This document shows, one piece after another, positions 20,833 to 31,924 of a DNA stretch of 64,000 nt (position 1 is its first letter; every line of letters starts with the position of its first letter). The translations under genes were made by a program, and so were the position numbers. The DNA lies in contig NZ_AP024718.1 of the NCBI RefSeq assembly GCF_030294985.1, positions 1,813,001-1,877,000 on the forward strand, given 5' to 3'. This DNA is from Methylomarinovum tepidoasis (lineage in GTDB: Bacteria; Pseudomonadota; Gammaproteobacteria; Methylococcales; Methylothermaceae). The notes beneath the pieces are model-generated. The model made no database searches. It saw nothing but the letters and a program-made list of their open reading frames with translations, and was not told the origin of the DNA.

Positions 20833-21587
20833 TGAATCGCTTGGGTGTCTTGGTGGGTGGCTGGCTGCTGGCCGTCGCCGCCCTTGCAGGACTGCCGGAA
20901 ACCGTCGTCCGCGTCAAGCCTGCGGTCGTCGCCGTCGGTACCTACCAACGTACCCGGGCGCCGGCGGCGGTGTTCCGGGGGACGGGATTCGCGGTCGTCG
21001 ACGGCCTGCACCTGCTCACCAACGCCCACGTGCTGCCGGAGAAGCTGGCGGCCGACAAGGGCGAGATTCTGGCGGTCTTCTTCAAGGCCGAAGGCCGCGA
21101 CCGCCTGCGCCGGGCCGAAGTGGTGGCGGTGGACAGGCCGCACGACGTCGCCCTGCTGCGGATCGGTGGCAAACCGCTCCCGACGCTCTCTCTGGGAGAT
21201 TCCGAGCGGGTGCGGGAAGGGGCGCTGTACGCTTTTACCGGCTATCCCATCGGCATGGTGCTGGGCCTGTATCCGGTGACCCACCGGGGTATCGTCTCCA
21301 GCATCACCCCCATCGCCATTCCCGTCCCCCGCGCCGGTTTCCTCGACCCCAAGCTGCTGCGCCGCCTCAACCGGCCCTACCGGGTTTTCCAGCTCGACGC
21401 CACCGCCTATCCCGGCAACAGCGGCAGCCCCCTGTACGACCCGGAAACCGGCGCGGTGGTCGGCATCATCAACAAAGTGTTCGTCAAGGAGAGCAAGGAG
21501 AACCTGCTCAGCAAGCCTAGCGGGATCAGTTACGCGATCCCGATCCGTTACGCTGAGCGGCTGCTGCGGCAGGTGGGGTTGCGGTAG
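20829..21587 (+). CDS. Secreted trypsin-like serine protease
   Basis: 252 residues: a signal peptide (about 1-21), then an S1/HtrA-like chymotrypsin fold. The triad is visible: His67 in LLTNAHVLP, Asp106 in PHDVALLRI and Ser198 in YPGNSGSPLYDP. There is no C-terminal PDZ domain, so it is shorter than DegP/DegS. Two consecutive ATG codons are possible starts; the first gives an ATGA overlap with the HDOD gene. Probably acts in the periplasm. Confidence 0.87.
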   Translation: MMNRLGVLVGGWLLAVAALAGLPETVVRVKPAVVAVGTYQRTRAPAAVFRGTGFAVVDGLHLLTNAHVLPEKLAADKGEILAVFFKAEGRDRLRRAEVVAVDRPHDVALLRIGGKPLPTLSLGDSERVREGALYAFTGYPIGMVLGLYPVTHRGIVSSITPIAIPVPRAGFLDPKLLRRLNRPYRVFQLDATAYPGNSGSPLYDPETGAVVGIINKVFVKESKENLLSKPSGISYAIPIRYAERLLRQVGLR

Positions 21588-21639
21588 ATCGTGGAAATTC
21601 GCCATGCCATATAGCCGGTTTGCATAGTCAAACGTTAGT

Positions 21640-21686
21640 TATATGAATATATATTTTTTTAATAAGCGAGCGGATTACGCTACAAT
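21640..21686 (+). promoter_or_regulatory. AT-rich promoter/operator of the sulfur module
   Basis: TACAAT (21681-21686) is a candidate -10; the -35 position (TTTAAT) is weak. Just upstream lies the inverted repeat TATAT-GA-ATATA (21640-21651) in an unusually AT-rich stretch for this genome. ArsR-type sulfide sensors of the BigR/SqrR kind bind AT-rich palindromes before genes like these, but no such regulator is seen here. Confidence 0.35.
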
Positions 21687-21724
21687 CCCGGGCAACTCAA
21701 GCGACACCAACCGGAAAAAACAGC

Positions 21725-22546
21725 ATGACACTCGCCATTCTGCTCTCGCTGCTGATCGGGATCACCCTCGGACTGCTGGGGGGCGGGGGATCGATCCTGA
21801 CCGTTCCTATCCTGGTCTATGCCCTGCACGTGGAGGCCAAGGAAGCCATCGCCACCTCGCTGCTGGTGGTGGGGGTGACCAGCTTCGTGGCCATGCTTCA
21901 GCACGCCCGCCGCGGTTCGGTCAGCTGGCGGGTGGGATTGGTGTTCGGGTTGGCGGGGATGGCCGGCGCCTATCTGGGTGGCTGGATGGCACGTTTCATT
22001 CCCTCGCCCTTGCTGTTGCTCTTCTTCGCCCTCATCATGTTCGCCACTGCCTGGGCGATGCTGCGCAACGGCCACAAAGCCGAACAGCCGCGCAATCCCG
22101 GCGATTGCCTCGACTGTATCCCGCTGGGAGAGGTAATTCTGCACGGTCTGGTGGTCGGGGCGGTGACCGGTCTGGTGGGCGCGGGCGGCGGCTTTTTGGT
22201 GGTGCCGGCCCTGACCCTGCTGGGGGGATTGCCCATGCACCTGGCCATCGGTACCTCGCTGCTGGTGATCGCGATGAAATCGGCCGCCGGTTTCCTGGGA
22301 TACCTGACTCACGTCAGCGTGGACTACAAGCTGGCTTCGGTGGTGGCCGGTTCCGCCGTGGCCGGATCTTTTCTCGGCAGCTGGCTGGCCCACCGCATCC
22401 ATGCCCGTCATCTGCGCAAAGGGTTCGCTTGGTTCGTCATCGCTATGGCCTGTTACATTCTCTACCGGGAGCGCCTGAAGATTTTGCCGTCCCTGCAGGA
22501 TCTGTGGGAGCATTTTCAGGTTCTCGCCGCACCGCTGTTTTCCTGA
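21725..22546 (+). CDS. TSUP-family anion permease (TauE/SafE)
   Basis: 273-residue polytopic membrane protein with about eight hydrophobic helices. The two family repeats are visible: GLLGGGGSILTVPILVYAL near the N-terminus and GLVGAGGGFLVVPALTLLGG in the second half, followed by IGTSLLVIAMKSAAGFLG. TSUP proteins move sulfite, sulfonates, thiosulfate or sulfur species. Being followed 27 bases later by a persulfide-dioxygenase-like enzyme suggests export of sulfite from sulfide or persulfide oxidation (inference). Confidence 0.88.
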   Translation: MTLAILLSLLIGITLGLLGGGGSILTVPILVYALHVEAKEAIATSLLVVGVTSFVAMLQHARRGSVSWRVGLVFGLAGMAGAYLGGWMARFIPSPLLLLFFALIMFATAWAMLRNGHKAEQPRNPGDCLDCIPLGEVILHGLVVGAVTGLVGAGGGFLVVPALTLLGGLPMHLAIGTSLLVIAMKSAAGFLGYLTHVSVDYKLASVVAGSAVAGSFLGSWLAHRIHARHLRKGFAWFVIAMACYILYRERLKILPSLQDLWEHFQVLAAPLFS

Positions 22547-22573
22547 AACGTCATCGATCAAAGGAGATCTGCC

Positions 22574-23467
22574 ATGACTTCACCGACCGTTCAACCGTTT
22601 TTCCATGATCAGTCCGATACCTTCAGCTACGTAGTGAGCTGCCCGGAGACCCGGCAGTGCGCGATCATCGACGCCTGCCTGGATTTCGCCTACAACGCCG
22701 GGCGGGTCAGCACCCAAAGCGCCGACGAGATCATCGCCTATGTCAAGGACAACGGCCTGACGGTGCAATGGATTCTGGAAACCCATGCCCACGCCGACCA
22801 TCTGAGCGCGGCCGCCTACCTGAAAGGCAAACTGGGCGGGAAGATCGCCATCGGCGAGCACGTCAAGGAGGTGCAACGGTTCTTCAAGGGATTGTATGAC
22901 GTTGACGACGTTTCCGGGGACGGGCGCGAGTTCGACCGGCTGTTCGCCGATGGCGACACTTTCCGGATCGGCAACGTGCCGGTACGGGTGATGCACACGC
23001 CGGGACACACGCCCGCCTGCATCACCTACGTGGTCAACGAGGAATGCGCCTTCGTAGGGGACACCGTGTTCATGCCCGACTACGGCACCGCCCGTTGCGA
23101 TTTCCCCAACGGCAGTTCGCGGCAGCTGTACCGTTCCATCCGCGACAAGATCCTGGCGTTGCCGGAGGACACCAAACTCTACATGTGCCACGACTATCGT
23201 CCCAACGCGCCGGGTCCGCGTTACGTCACCACAGTGAAGGAGGAGCGCGAACGCAACCCCCTGGTACACGACGGCACCACCGAGGACCAGTTCGTCAGGA
23301 TCCGCGACGGCATCGACCGGGTGCTGCCGGCGCCGCAGTACATCCTGCCGTCGCTGCAGGTCAACATCCGCGCCGGACACATGCCGCCGCCGGAGGCGGG
23401 TGGCAAGCGTTACCTGAAGCTGCCGCTCAACATCCTGGGCAGCGACAACATCGATTTGGATTTCTAA
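22574..23467 (+). CDS. MBL-fold hydrolase, persulfide-dioxygenase-like (ETHE1/Blh type)
   Basis: 297 residues. The metallo-beta-lactamase motif is ETHAHADHLS (His71, His73, Asp75, His76), with HTPGHTPACI (His145) and FVGDTVF (Asp163) completing the metal site. The whole matches the ETHE1/Blh branch, in which a mononuclear iron oxidises glutathione persulfide to sulfite. There is no fused rhodanese domain. An AAAGGAGAT ribosome site precedes the ATG. Sulfur function is supported by the TSUP and DsrE neighbours. A glyoxalase-II-like activity is the main alternative. Confidence 0.85.
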   Translation: MTSPTVQPFFHDQSDTFSYVVSCPETRQCAIIDACLDFAYNAGRVSTQSADEIIAYVKDNGLTVQWILETHAHADHLSAAAYLKGKLGGKIAIGEHVKEVQRFFKGLYDVDDVSGDGREFDRLFADGDTFRIGNVPVRVMHTPGHTPACITYVVNEECAFVGDTVFMPDYGTARCDFPNGSSRQLYRSIRDKILALPEDTKLYMCHDYRPNAPGPRYVTTVKEERERNPLVHDGTTEDQFVRIRDGIDRVLPAPQYILPSLQVNIRAGHMPPPEAGGKRYLKLPLNILGSDNIDLDF

Positions 23468-23534
23468 AGCGGCTTGTTTTTTCGCGATTCGCCGCCAAAT
23501 AGGGATTCGAAGCTGTCCAACTACGGAGGAGAGA

Positions 23535-23894
23535 ATGGCCAAGATTCTGATTTCCGCCAAACACGGCACCGACAATCCGACCCTGGCGACGCTGCCCTAC
23601 ATCGCCGCCAAGACCGCCAAGGAGCAGGGACACGATCCCGTCATCTTCTTGTGGGACGAGGCGACGGCCCTGGCTCGCCCCGGGGCGGCCGACTGCATTC
23701 AGGGGGTCAACATCAAACCGCTGAAGGAGGTGCTGGCGGCGGTGATCGCGCAGCAGATTCCTGTCTGGGTTTGCAAGGGCTGCGCCCTGGCCCGGGGGGT
23801 CGATCCGGACAATATGATTCCCAACGCCGAAATCAAAGAAATGGGGGATTTCATCCAGGCCCTGGCCGAATGCGACAAGAACGTGGAATACTGA
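23535..23894 (+). CDS. DsrE-family sulfur-relay-like protein
   Basis: 119-residue DsrE/DsrF-fold protein: MAKILISAKHGTDN, then VIFLWDEATALARPGAAD. Two cysteines form CKGC (Cys80, Cys83) in WVCKGCALARGV, where sulfur-carrying DsrE proteins keep their reactive thiol; Cys54 is a third. It may pass or store persulfide sulfur for the upstream oxygenase (inference). A TACGGAGGAGAGA ribosome site precedes the ATG. Last gene of the module, followed by a strong terminator. Confidence 0.87.
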   Translation: MAKILISAKHGTDNPTLATLPYIAAKTAKEQGHDPVIFLWDEATALARPGAADCIQGVNIKPLKEVLAAVIAQQIPVWVCKGCALARGVDPDNMIPNAEIKEMGDFIQALAECDKNVEY

Positions 23895-23915
23895 GCCCGG
23901 CATCGCTCTGAAACG

Positions 23916-23947
23916 AAAAAACCCGCTGATCTTTCAGCGGGTTTTTT
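23916..23947. terminator. Strong bidirectional intrinsic terminator
   Basis: Perfect 14-bp stem AAAAAACCCGCTGA / TCAGCGGGTTTTTT with a 4-base loop. It has U-tracts in both directions, so it ends the DsrE transcript on the plus strand and the 79-residue orphan gene on the minus strand. Confidence 0.92.
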
Positions 23948-23966
23948 CATAGGACGATCTGCAGGC

Positions 23967-24206
23967 TCAGGGGGTGATCTTCAGGCGCTTGAACAATTCT
24001 TCGTCGCGGTAATGGACATCGGTCCAGCAGCGCGGAAGCTCCTCCCCGGAGGGGAAGCAGAGGTCGGCCTTGGTGAACTTTTCCGGATCGCCCGGTTCCT
24101 CGCCGTAGTGAAGGCGACCGATGACCTCCTTGTGCAGCGGGTTGACGAGGTCGTTGAGGCTGAGGACTTCGACCAGATGCCCGTCTTGTTTTCTTTTTAG
24201 GAACAT
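23967..24206 (-). CDS. Small orphan protein, 79 residues
   Basis: Not recognised. The protein starts MFLKRKQDGHLVEVLSLNDL, is soluble and acidic/basic mixed, and has two cysteines (ADLCFPSGEELPRCW). The start is fixed by an ideal AGGAGG five bases before the ATG; the longer upstream frame overlaps the PepSY gene and is discarded. It has its own good sigma70-like promoter and a strong terminator, which together argue for a real, separately expressed gene. Conservation cannot be judged from sequence alone. Confidence 0.75.
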   Translation of the reverse strand: MFLKRKQDGHLVEVLSLNDLVNPLHKEVIGRLHYGEEPGDPEKFTKADLCFPSGEELPRCWTDVHYRDEELFKRLKITP

Positions 24207-24249
24207 GATGACCTCCTGTACGGTCGGTTTGTAGATTCTGTACCCCCCG

Positions 24250-24278
24250 ATTTTAACGTCGCCGTCGGGGCTTGTCGA
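24250..24278 (-). promoter_or_regulatory. Sigma70-like promoter of the 79-residue gene
   Basis: On the minus strand TCGACA (24273-24278) and TAAAAT (24250-24255) are separated by exactly 17 bases; each matches the consensus at 5 of 6 positions. The predicted start is near 24243, about 37 bases before the ATG. Confidence 0.55.
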
Positions 24279-24309
24279 AACGGGTTGGTTTTCCCAAAGC
24301 CCGCATCGC

Positions 24310-24774
24310 TCAGTCCTGGCGCTGGCTGATGAAGGAGGCGTCGGCGTTGAAGTACAGCTTCCATTCCCCCGCGGGGGTTTCGACTTCCACTTCATAGGCG
24401 AGCGGCTCGCCTTGGGCGTTGACGACCGCCTCCGCTTCCTCGATTTCTCCGTCTGGGAAACGTTCCTTCACTTGTGTCTTGACGGCAGGCGGCAGCAGAC
24501 CGGGTGACAGCTTGCGTTCATAGCCGAAAAAACTGCCGTCGGTGTGGTAGAACGCTTTTTCCTTGTGGCTGTTGCGGCGGAACTCGAACTCGTACAGCGG
24601 CTTGCCATATTCGTCGGCTTCGTATTCCACTTCCACGTCGCGCGCTGCCGGATGGGTTTTCTGAAACGCCTGCCGGACCGCTTCGGGCACCTGTTCGAGG
24701 GGGATCTCCCCTGCCTGGACATCCAATCCGAGACCACCCAGCAGCGCCGCGGTGATGAGCCATTTGCCGTTCAT
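24310..24774 (-). CDS. Secreted PepSY-like (DUF2874-type) protein
   Basis: 154 residues with a signal peptide (residues 1-21, ending DVQAG) and two repeats of a PepSY-like fold: LEQVPEAVRQAFQKTHP ... VEYEADEYGKPLYEFEF, then LPPAVKTQVKERFPDGEI ... EPLAYEVEVETPAGEW. Such periplasmic proteins are often peptidase-inhibitor-like or ligand-binding; no specific role is evident. An AGGAGGAACG ribosome site precedes the ATG. It follows the DUF190 gene in the same direction and could be read through from it. Confidence 0.8.
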   Translation of the reverse strand: MNGKWLITAALLGGLGLDVQAGEIPLEQVPEAVRQAFQKTHPAARDVEVEYEADEYGKPLYEFEFRRNSHKEKAFYHTDGSFFGYERKLSPGLLPPAVKTQVKERFPDGEIEEAEAVVNAQGEPLAYEVEVETPAGEWKLYFNADASFISQRQD

Positions 24775-24831
24775 CGTTCCTCCTGGTGACTGTTTCGGTA
24801 CGACCGATTATGGGGGCACTGCCCCGCGAAC

Positions 24832-25137
24832 TCAAGGTGCATCCACCGTCACCGGCCAGTGGACGATATGGCGCAGCTCAAAACGTTCCCGCAGGCGGGG
24901 GATGACCGCCGCCACCCGTTCCGAGGTGTCGAAGAACTCGATGATCAACGGCAGCTGCAGAGACAGCGACAACAGGGCCGTCGTATGCAACTTGCCGGAA
25001 TCGCCATAGCCGGCGACGGCGCGGATCAGAGTGACGCCGCTGACCCGTTCTTCGTCGTGGAGGAAGCGCAGCACGTCGTCGATGGGGGCTTCGCCCTCAA
25101 GGGTATAGATGCGGACCAATTGATGCTTCTGGCTCAT
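24832..25137 (-). CDS. DUF190-family protein
   Basis: 101 residues with the PII-like ferredoxin fold of DUF190: LVRIYTLEGEAPIDDVLRFL, then VSGVTLIRAVAGYGDSGK and LPLIIEFFDTSERVAAVIP. DUF190 genes often sit beside crcB fluoride-channel genes, as here. Its start overlaps the crcB stop (ATGA), implying coupled translation. A regulatory or accessory role for the channel is inferred. The longer in-frame extension lies inside crcB and is rejected. Confidence 0.88.
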   Translation of the reverse strand: MSQKHQLVRIYTLEGEAPIDDVLRFLHDEERVSGVTLIRAVAGYGDSGKLHTTALLSLSLQLPLIIEFFDTSERVAAVIPRLRERFELRHIVHWPVTVDAP

Positions 25138-25847
25138 GTGGAAGCCCTCCCTATGATGAGCCCCAGCCAGGCGGCCAGGATGCAGAGCAGGGTATTGAAC
25201 AGAAAAACCGCCAGGGGCAGATTCCATGAATGGTTCAGATCATGGCCCCGTTCCAGCAGATGGAATACCAGATACAGTCCCGAGGCTAGCATGAAGACGC
25301 CCAGCAGTGAGATCAGCGCCAGGGCGCGCCCCTCCATGCCGAGCTGGCTGTGGGCGGTGGCCAGGTGAAATACGAAGCCGATCAGAAAGGCGCCGATGAC
25401 GTTGAGCAGCAATTGCCCATAGGGCAGCCAGTGGCCCGGTGCCAGATGGGCGGGCAACAGCAACAGGCTGCGGCCCAGCACCACGCCCAGAGCGACGGCG
25501 CTCAAGCACAGCAGTACGCTGGCGACCGCATTGACCAGGGCGCGCCAGAACTGTCCCTGTTCGATCAAATTGAGGGTTTCCAGGGAGAAGGTGGAAAAGG
25601 TGGTGAAGGCGCCGAGAAAGCCTACCAGCAGGGCGGGACGGTAGAGGGCGGCCAGCCGCCCCACCGGCTCGGCCAGCAGCCCTTCGCTGAGCAGGCCGAT
25701 GAGGAAGGAACCGATGACGTTGACCGCCAGGGTGCCATAGGGGAAATCCCGTCCCAGCCATTGATAGATCCCGGAGGATACGAGAAAGCGCAGCAGAGCG
25801 CCGGCCGCCCCGCCCATCATGATGGCGACGGCCTGCAGCGCGGTCAT
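25134..25847 (-). CDS. crcB: Fused tandem CrcB/Fluc fluoride channel, second unit lacking helix 1
   Basis: 237 residues, almost twice the usual ~125. Residues 1-128 are a complete four-helix CrcB unit: [10 protein letters not shown], Asn43 in [13 protein letters not shown], and [15 protein letters not shown] (79-90) with the phenylalanine box. Residues 141-233 repeat the family from helix 2 onward: [18 protein letters not shown] (Asn149) parallels [18 protein letters not shown]. Its helix 3 (about 174-198) has lost TTFSTF, and a helix 4 follows. Seven helices are predicted, so the second unit should be inverted relative to the first. The start overlaps the oadB stop (ATGA) and the end overlaps DUF190. 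Confidence 0.87.
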   Translation of the reverse strand: MTALQAVAIMMGGAAGALLRFLVSSGIYQWLGRDFPYGTLAVNVIGSFLIGLLSEGLLAEPVGRLAALYRPALLVGFLGAFTTFSTFSLETLNLIEQGQFWRALVNAVASVLLCLSAVALGVVLGRSLLLLPAHLAPGHWLPYGQLLLNVIGAFLIGFVFHLATAHSQLGMEGRALALISLLGVFMLASGLYLVFHLLERGHDLNHSWNLPLAVFLFNTLLCILAAWLGLIIGRAST

Positions 25848-26971
25848 GGCACCAGTGACAGCAGCACCCCGGCCGCCACCGCCGAGCCGATCACCCCGGC
25901 CACGTTCGGCCCCATGGCGTGCATCAGCAGGAAGTTGTGGGGATTGCTTTCCAGCCCCACCTTGTTGGCGACCCGGGCCGCCATGGGCACCGCCGATACT
26001 CCGGCGGCGCCGATGAGGGGATTGATGGGCACCCTGCCGATCCGGTTCATCAGTTTGGCCATCAGCACTCCCGCGGCGGTACCCATGGCGAAGGCGATGG
26101 CCCCCAGGAGCAGAATCCCCAGGGTTTCCAGGCTCAGGAACGTGTCGGCCTTGAGCTTGGAGCCCACCGACAGTCCCAGGAAGATGGTGACGATGTTGAT
26201 CAGTTCGTTCTGGGCGGTTTTGGCCAGTCGCTCCACCACGCCGCTCTCGCGCATCAGATTGCCGAAGGCGAACATGCCGATCAGGGGGGCGGCGGAAGGC
26301 AGCAGCAGGGCGGTGAGCACGATGAGCATGAGGGGAAACGCGATCTTCTCCCGCCGGCTGACGGGACGCAGCTGCAGCATTTCGATGCGGCGCTCCCGCT
26401 CGGTGGTCAGGGCGCGCATGATCGGTGGCTGGATCAGCGGCACCAGGGCCATGTAGGAATAGGAGGCCACGGCGATGGCACCGAGCAGCTCCGGTGCCAG
26501 GCGCGAGGCCACGTAGATCGACGTGGGGCCGTCGGCGCCGCCGATGATGGCGATGGCGGCCGCATCCCGGAGGCTGAATTCCAGCCCCGGTATCCAGTTG
26601 AGGGCGATGGCGCCGAGCAGGGTGCCGAAGATGCCGAACTGGGCCGCCGCCCCCAGAAACAGGGTGCGGGGATTGGCGAGCATGGGACCGAAGTCGGTCA
26701 GCGCCCCCACGCCCATGAAGATCAACAGCGGGAAGATGCCGGTCTTGATGCCGTAATAGAGATAGTGGAGGATGCCCCCCTCGTCGGAAATGCCGGCGAT
26801 GGGGATGTTGCTGAGAATGGCGCCGAAACCGATGGGCACCAGCAGCAGCGGTTCGAAGCCTTTGCGGATGGCCAGATACAGCAGCAGCAAGCCGACGCCG
26901 ATCATCAGCGCCTGGCCGCCGCTGAAGTTGGCCAGACCGGTGCTTTGCCACAGCAGTTGTAGATTTTCCAT
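25844..26971 (-). CDS. oadB: Na+-translocating decarboxylase beta subunit
   Basis: 375-residue polytopic inner-membrane subunit that decarboxylates carboxybiotin and pumps Na+ outward. The family motifs are [27 protein letters not shown] and [11 protein letters not shown] (Asp147, the ion-site aspartate region). It lies seven bases after oadA and overlaps crcB by four. The alpha subunit's type suggests oxaloacetate as substrate; methylmalonyl-CoA and glutaconyl-CoA pumps share this beta subunit. Confidence 0.93.
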   Translation of the reverse strand: MENLQLLWQSTGLANFSGGQALMIGVGLLLLYLAIRKGFEPLLLVPIGFGAILSNIPIAGISDEGGILHYLYYGIKTGIFPLLIFMGVGALTDFGPMLANPRTLFLGAAAQFGIFGTLLGAIALNWIPGLEFSLRDAAAIAIIGGADGPTSIYVASRLAPELLGAIAVASYSYMALVPLIQPPIMRALTTERERRIEMLQLRPVSRREKIAFPLMLIVLTALLLPSAAPLIGMFAFGNLMRESGVVERLAKTAQNELINIVTIFLGLSVGSKLKADTFLSLETLGILLLGAIAFAMGTAAGVLMAKLMNRIGRVPINPLIGAAGVSAVPMAARVANKVGLESNPHNFLLMHAMGPNVAGVIGSAVAAGVLLSLVP

Positions 26972-26978
26972 ACCGGCC

Positions 26979-28748
26979 TCAGCTCAGGGTCAGCAGCACG
27001 TCGTCCACCGCCACGGCGTCCCCTTCCTTGACCATGACCCCTTGGACCGTGCCGCCCTGTTTGGCGCGCACCTCGGTTTCCATTTTCATGGCTTCCATGA
27101 TCACCACCACGTCCCCCTCCTTGACCACGTCTCCGGGGGTGACGTTGACCTTGAGGATGGTGCCGGCCATGGGTGCGGTGACGGCGTGACTCTCTCCGCC
27201 GCTCGCCGGCGCTGCGGCTTGCGGTGTACCGGGCCGGACCGAGGTGACCTGACCGCTGGGGGCCACTTCCACGTGATAGACCTTCTGATTGACCGTCACC
27301 GTATAGCTGGCCGGACCGTCGCCGGTAGCTGCCGCTGGGGCTTTTTCCGTCTCGGTTTCGGTCTCGGGCGGGGGTTCGAAGGCGGCCGGGTTGCCCCTTT
27401 CCTGAATGAACTTCCAGCCCACCTGGGGAAACAGGGCGTAGATCAAAACGTCCTCTATCTCGTTCCCCGCCAGCTTGACGCCGTGTTCCCGAGCCAGTTT
27501 ATGCAGCTCTTCGGTGAGCTTTTCCATCTCCGGGGGCAGCAGATCCGCGGGCCGGCAGGTGATGGGGCTTTTCCCCTGCAGCACCCGCTGTTGCAGTTCC
27601 TGGTTCACCGGCGCCGGGGTGGCGCCGTATTCGCCCCGCAGTAGCGCCTGAACCTCCTTGGTGATGGTCTTGTAACGCTCGCCGGAAAGGACGTTGATCA
27701 CCGCCTGGGTGCCGACGATCTGGGAAGAGGGGGTGACCAGGGGGATGTAGCCCAGATCCTTGCGCACCCGGGGGATTTCTTCCAGGACTTCGTCGAGTTT
27801 GTCGGCGGCGTTCTGCTCCTTGAGCTGGTTTTCCATGTTGGTGAGCATGCCGCCGGGAACCTGGGCCACCAGGATACGGCTGTCCACGCCCTTGAGATTG
27901 CCCTCGAACCGGGCGTATTTCTTCCGTACCTCACGGAAGTAGAGGCCGATTTCCTCCACCTGCTCCAGATCCAGGCCGGTGTCGCGCGCGTGGCCCTGGA
28001 ACATGGCGATCAGGGTTTCCGTGGGGCTGTGGCTGTAGGTCATGCTCATGGAGGAAACCGCGGTATCGACGTTGTCGATGCCCGCTTCGGCGGCCGCGTA
28101 CAGGGTGGCGATGCTGAGGCCGGTGGTGGCGTGGCAGTGGAGGTGGAGCGGGATCTCCAGGTGCTGTTTCAGGCGGGTCACCAACTCGGTGGCCACGTGG
28201 GGGGTGAGGAGCCCCGCCATGTCCTTGATGCAGACCGAGTGGGCGCCCATGTCCTCGATGCGTCGGCCCAGGTCCACCCAGGTGTCGATGGAATGGACCG
28301 GGCTGGTGGTGTAGGACAGGGTTCCCTGGGCGTGCTTGCCGCAGGCGATCACCGCCTTGACCGCGTGCTCGATGTTGCGCAGGTCGTTGAGGGCGTCGAA
28401 GATGCGGAACACGTCCATGCCGTTGGCGGCGGCCCGTTCGACGAAGGCATCGACCACGTCGTCGGCGTAGTGGCGGTAGCCGAGCAGGTTCTGGCCCCGC
28501 AGCAGCATCTGCAGGCGGGTGTTGGGCAGCGCTTTGCGGAAGGCGCGCAGCCGTTCCCAGGGATCTTCCCCCAGGTAGCGGATGCAGGCGTCGAAAGTGG
28601 CCCCGCCCCACACTTCCAGCGACCAGAAGCCGATCTGGTCCAGTTTGGGACAGATGGGCAGCATGTCCTCCAGACGGAGGCGGGTGGCCAGCAGGGACTG
28701 GTGGGCGTCGCGCAGGACGACTTCGGTGATCCCCAGGGAATTGCTCAT
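26979..28748 (-). CDS. oadA: Oxaloacetate decarboxylase alpha subunit
   Basis: 589 residues. The N-terminal DRE-TIM carboxyltransferase domain ([37 protein letters not shown], then [11 protein letters not shown]) binds the catalytic metal and moves the carboxyl group to biotin. A PYC/OadA conserved domain follows (about 290-480). A Pro/Glu/Ala-rich linker (about 480-500) leads to the biotinyl domain with EAMKMETEV (biotin Lys555). The start [14 protein letters not shown] is chosen over longer frames. Works with oadB and oadG. Confidence 0.95.
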   Translation of the reverse strand: MSNSLGITEVVLRDAHQSLLATRLRLEDMLPICPKLDQIGFWSLEVWGGATFDACIRYLGEDPWERLRAFRKALPNTRLQMLLRGQNLLGYRHYADDVVDAFVERAAANGMDVFRIFDALNDLRNIEHAVKAVIACGKHAQGTLSYTTSPVHSIDTWVDLGRRIEDMGAHSVCIKDMAGLLTPHVATELVTRLKQHLEIPLHLHCHATTGLSIATLYAAAEAGIDNVDTAVSSMSMTYSHSPTETLIAMFQGHARDTGLDLEQVEEIGLYFREVRKKYARFEGNLKGVDSRILVAQVPGGMLTNMENQLKEQNAADKLDEVLEEIPRVRKDLGYIPLVTPSSQIVGTQAVINVLSGERYKTITKEVQALLRGEYGATPAPVNQELQQRVLQGKSPITCRPADLLPPEMEKLTEELHKLAREHGVKLAGNEIEDVLIYALFPQVGWKFIQERGNPAAFEPPPETETETEKAPAAATGDGPASYTVTVNQKVYHVEVAPSGQVTSVRPGTPQAAAPASGGESHAVTAPMAGTILKVNVTPGDVVKEGDVVVIMEAMKMETEVRAKQGGTVQGVMVKEGDAVAVDDVLLTLS

Positions 28749-28774
28749 GGTCGGAAGGCTCCTTGTGGGTGAAT

Positions 28775-29014
28775 TCAGCGGGAACGGTGACGATAGCGGT
28801 GCACGGCGGCGCTGATGGCGGCGATCAGCTCGTCCTCCTCGGTGGGAGGCGCCGGTTGCGGACGGGCAGAGGCCGCGGGCGCCGCTTCGGCGAAGAAGCG
28901 CTGGATGATCCAGGACATGGCGCTGACCAGAATCACCAGCAGGGTCAGGAACAGGAACACGATTCCCATCCCCAGGCCCAACAGTTCCAGACCGCTCGTG
29001 AACAGGCTCGTCAT
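28775..29014 (-). CDS. oadG: Oxaloacetate decarboxylase gamma chain
   Basis: 79 residues: one N-terminal transmembrane helix (about 10-33, [20 protein letters not shown]), a Pro/Ala-rich hinge (44-57), and a short C-terminal tail ending in HRYRHRSR, whose histidines could bind the Zn2+ that the gamma chain provides. The small size and the position directly before oadA are typical. The upstream-extended frame overlaps ftsH and is rejected. Confidence 0.88.
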   Translation of the reverse strand: MTSLFTSGLELLGLGMGIVFLFLTLLVILVSAMSWIIQRFFAEAAPAASARPQPAPPTEEDELIAAISAAVHRYRHRSR

Positions 29015-29168
29015 GGTTCGACCTTTGATTTTTCTTCGTGGTTGGCCTGAAAGGCAAAAACCGCATAAATCTAGCATTTCGGACGTCAAAAATACACCAC
29101 GACGGCGTTGAAACCGCCGCCACCATCCCCAGATCCATACGGGATGACAACACGAAACGGAGGCGGCC

Positions 29169-31923
<2,755 letters not shown>

Positions 31924-31924
<1 letters not shown>

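Noticed and set aside
25848-26951. Extending crcB upstream to make a 605-residue protein
   Set aside because: The extra part is antisense-like low-complexity sequence overlapping oadB in another frame; the ATG overlapping the oadB stop gives a perfect CrcB N-terminus.
29015-29168. Possible fluoride riboswitch upstream of oadG (minus strand has GGGGATGG followed by a GC-rich segment)
   Set aside because: Only the first short block resembles the riboswitch; the rest of the conserved core and the second pseudoknot partner are not found in order.
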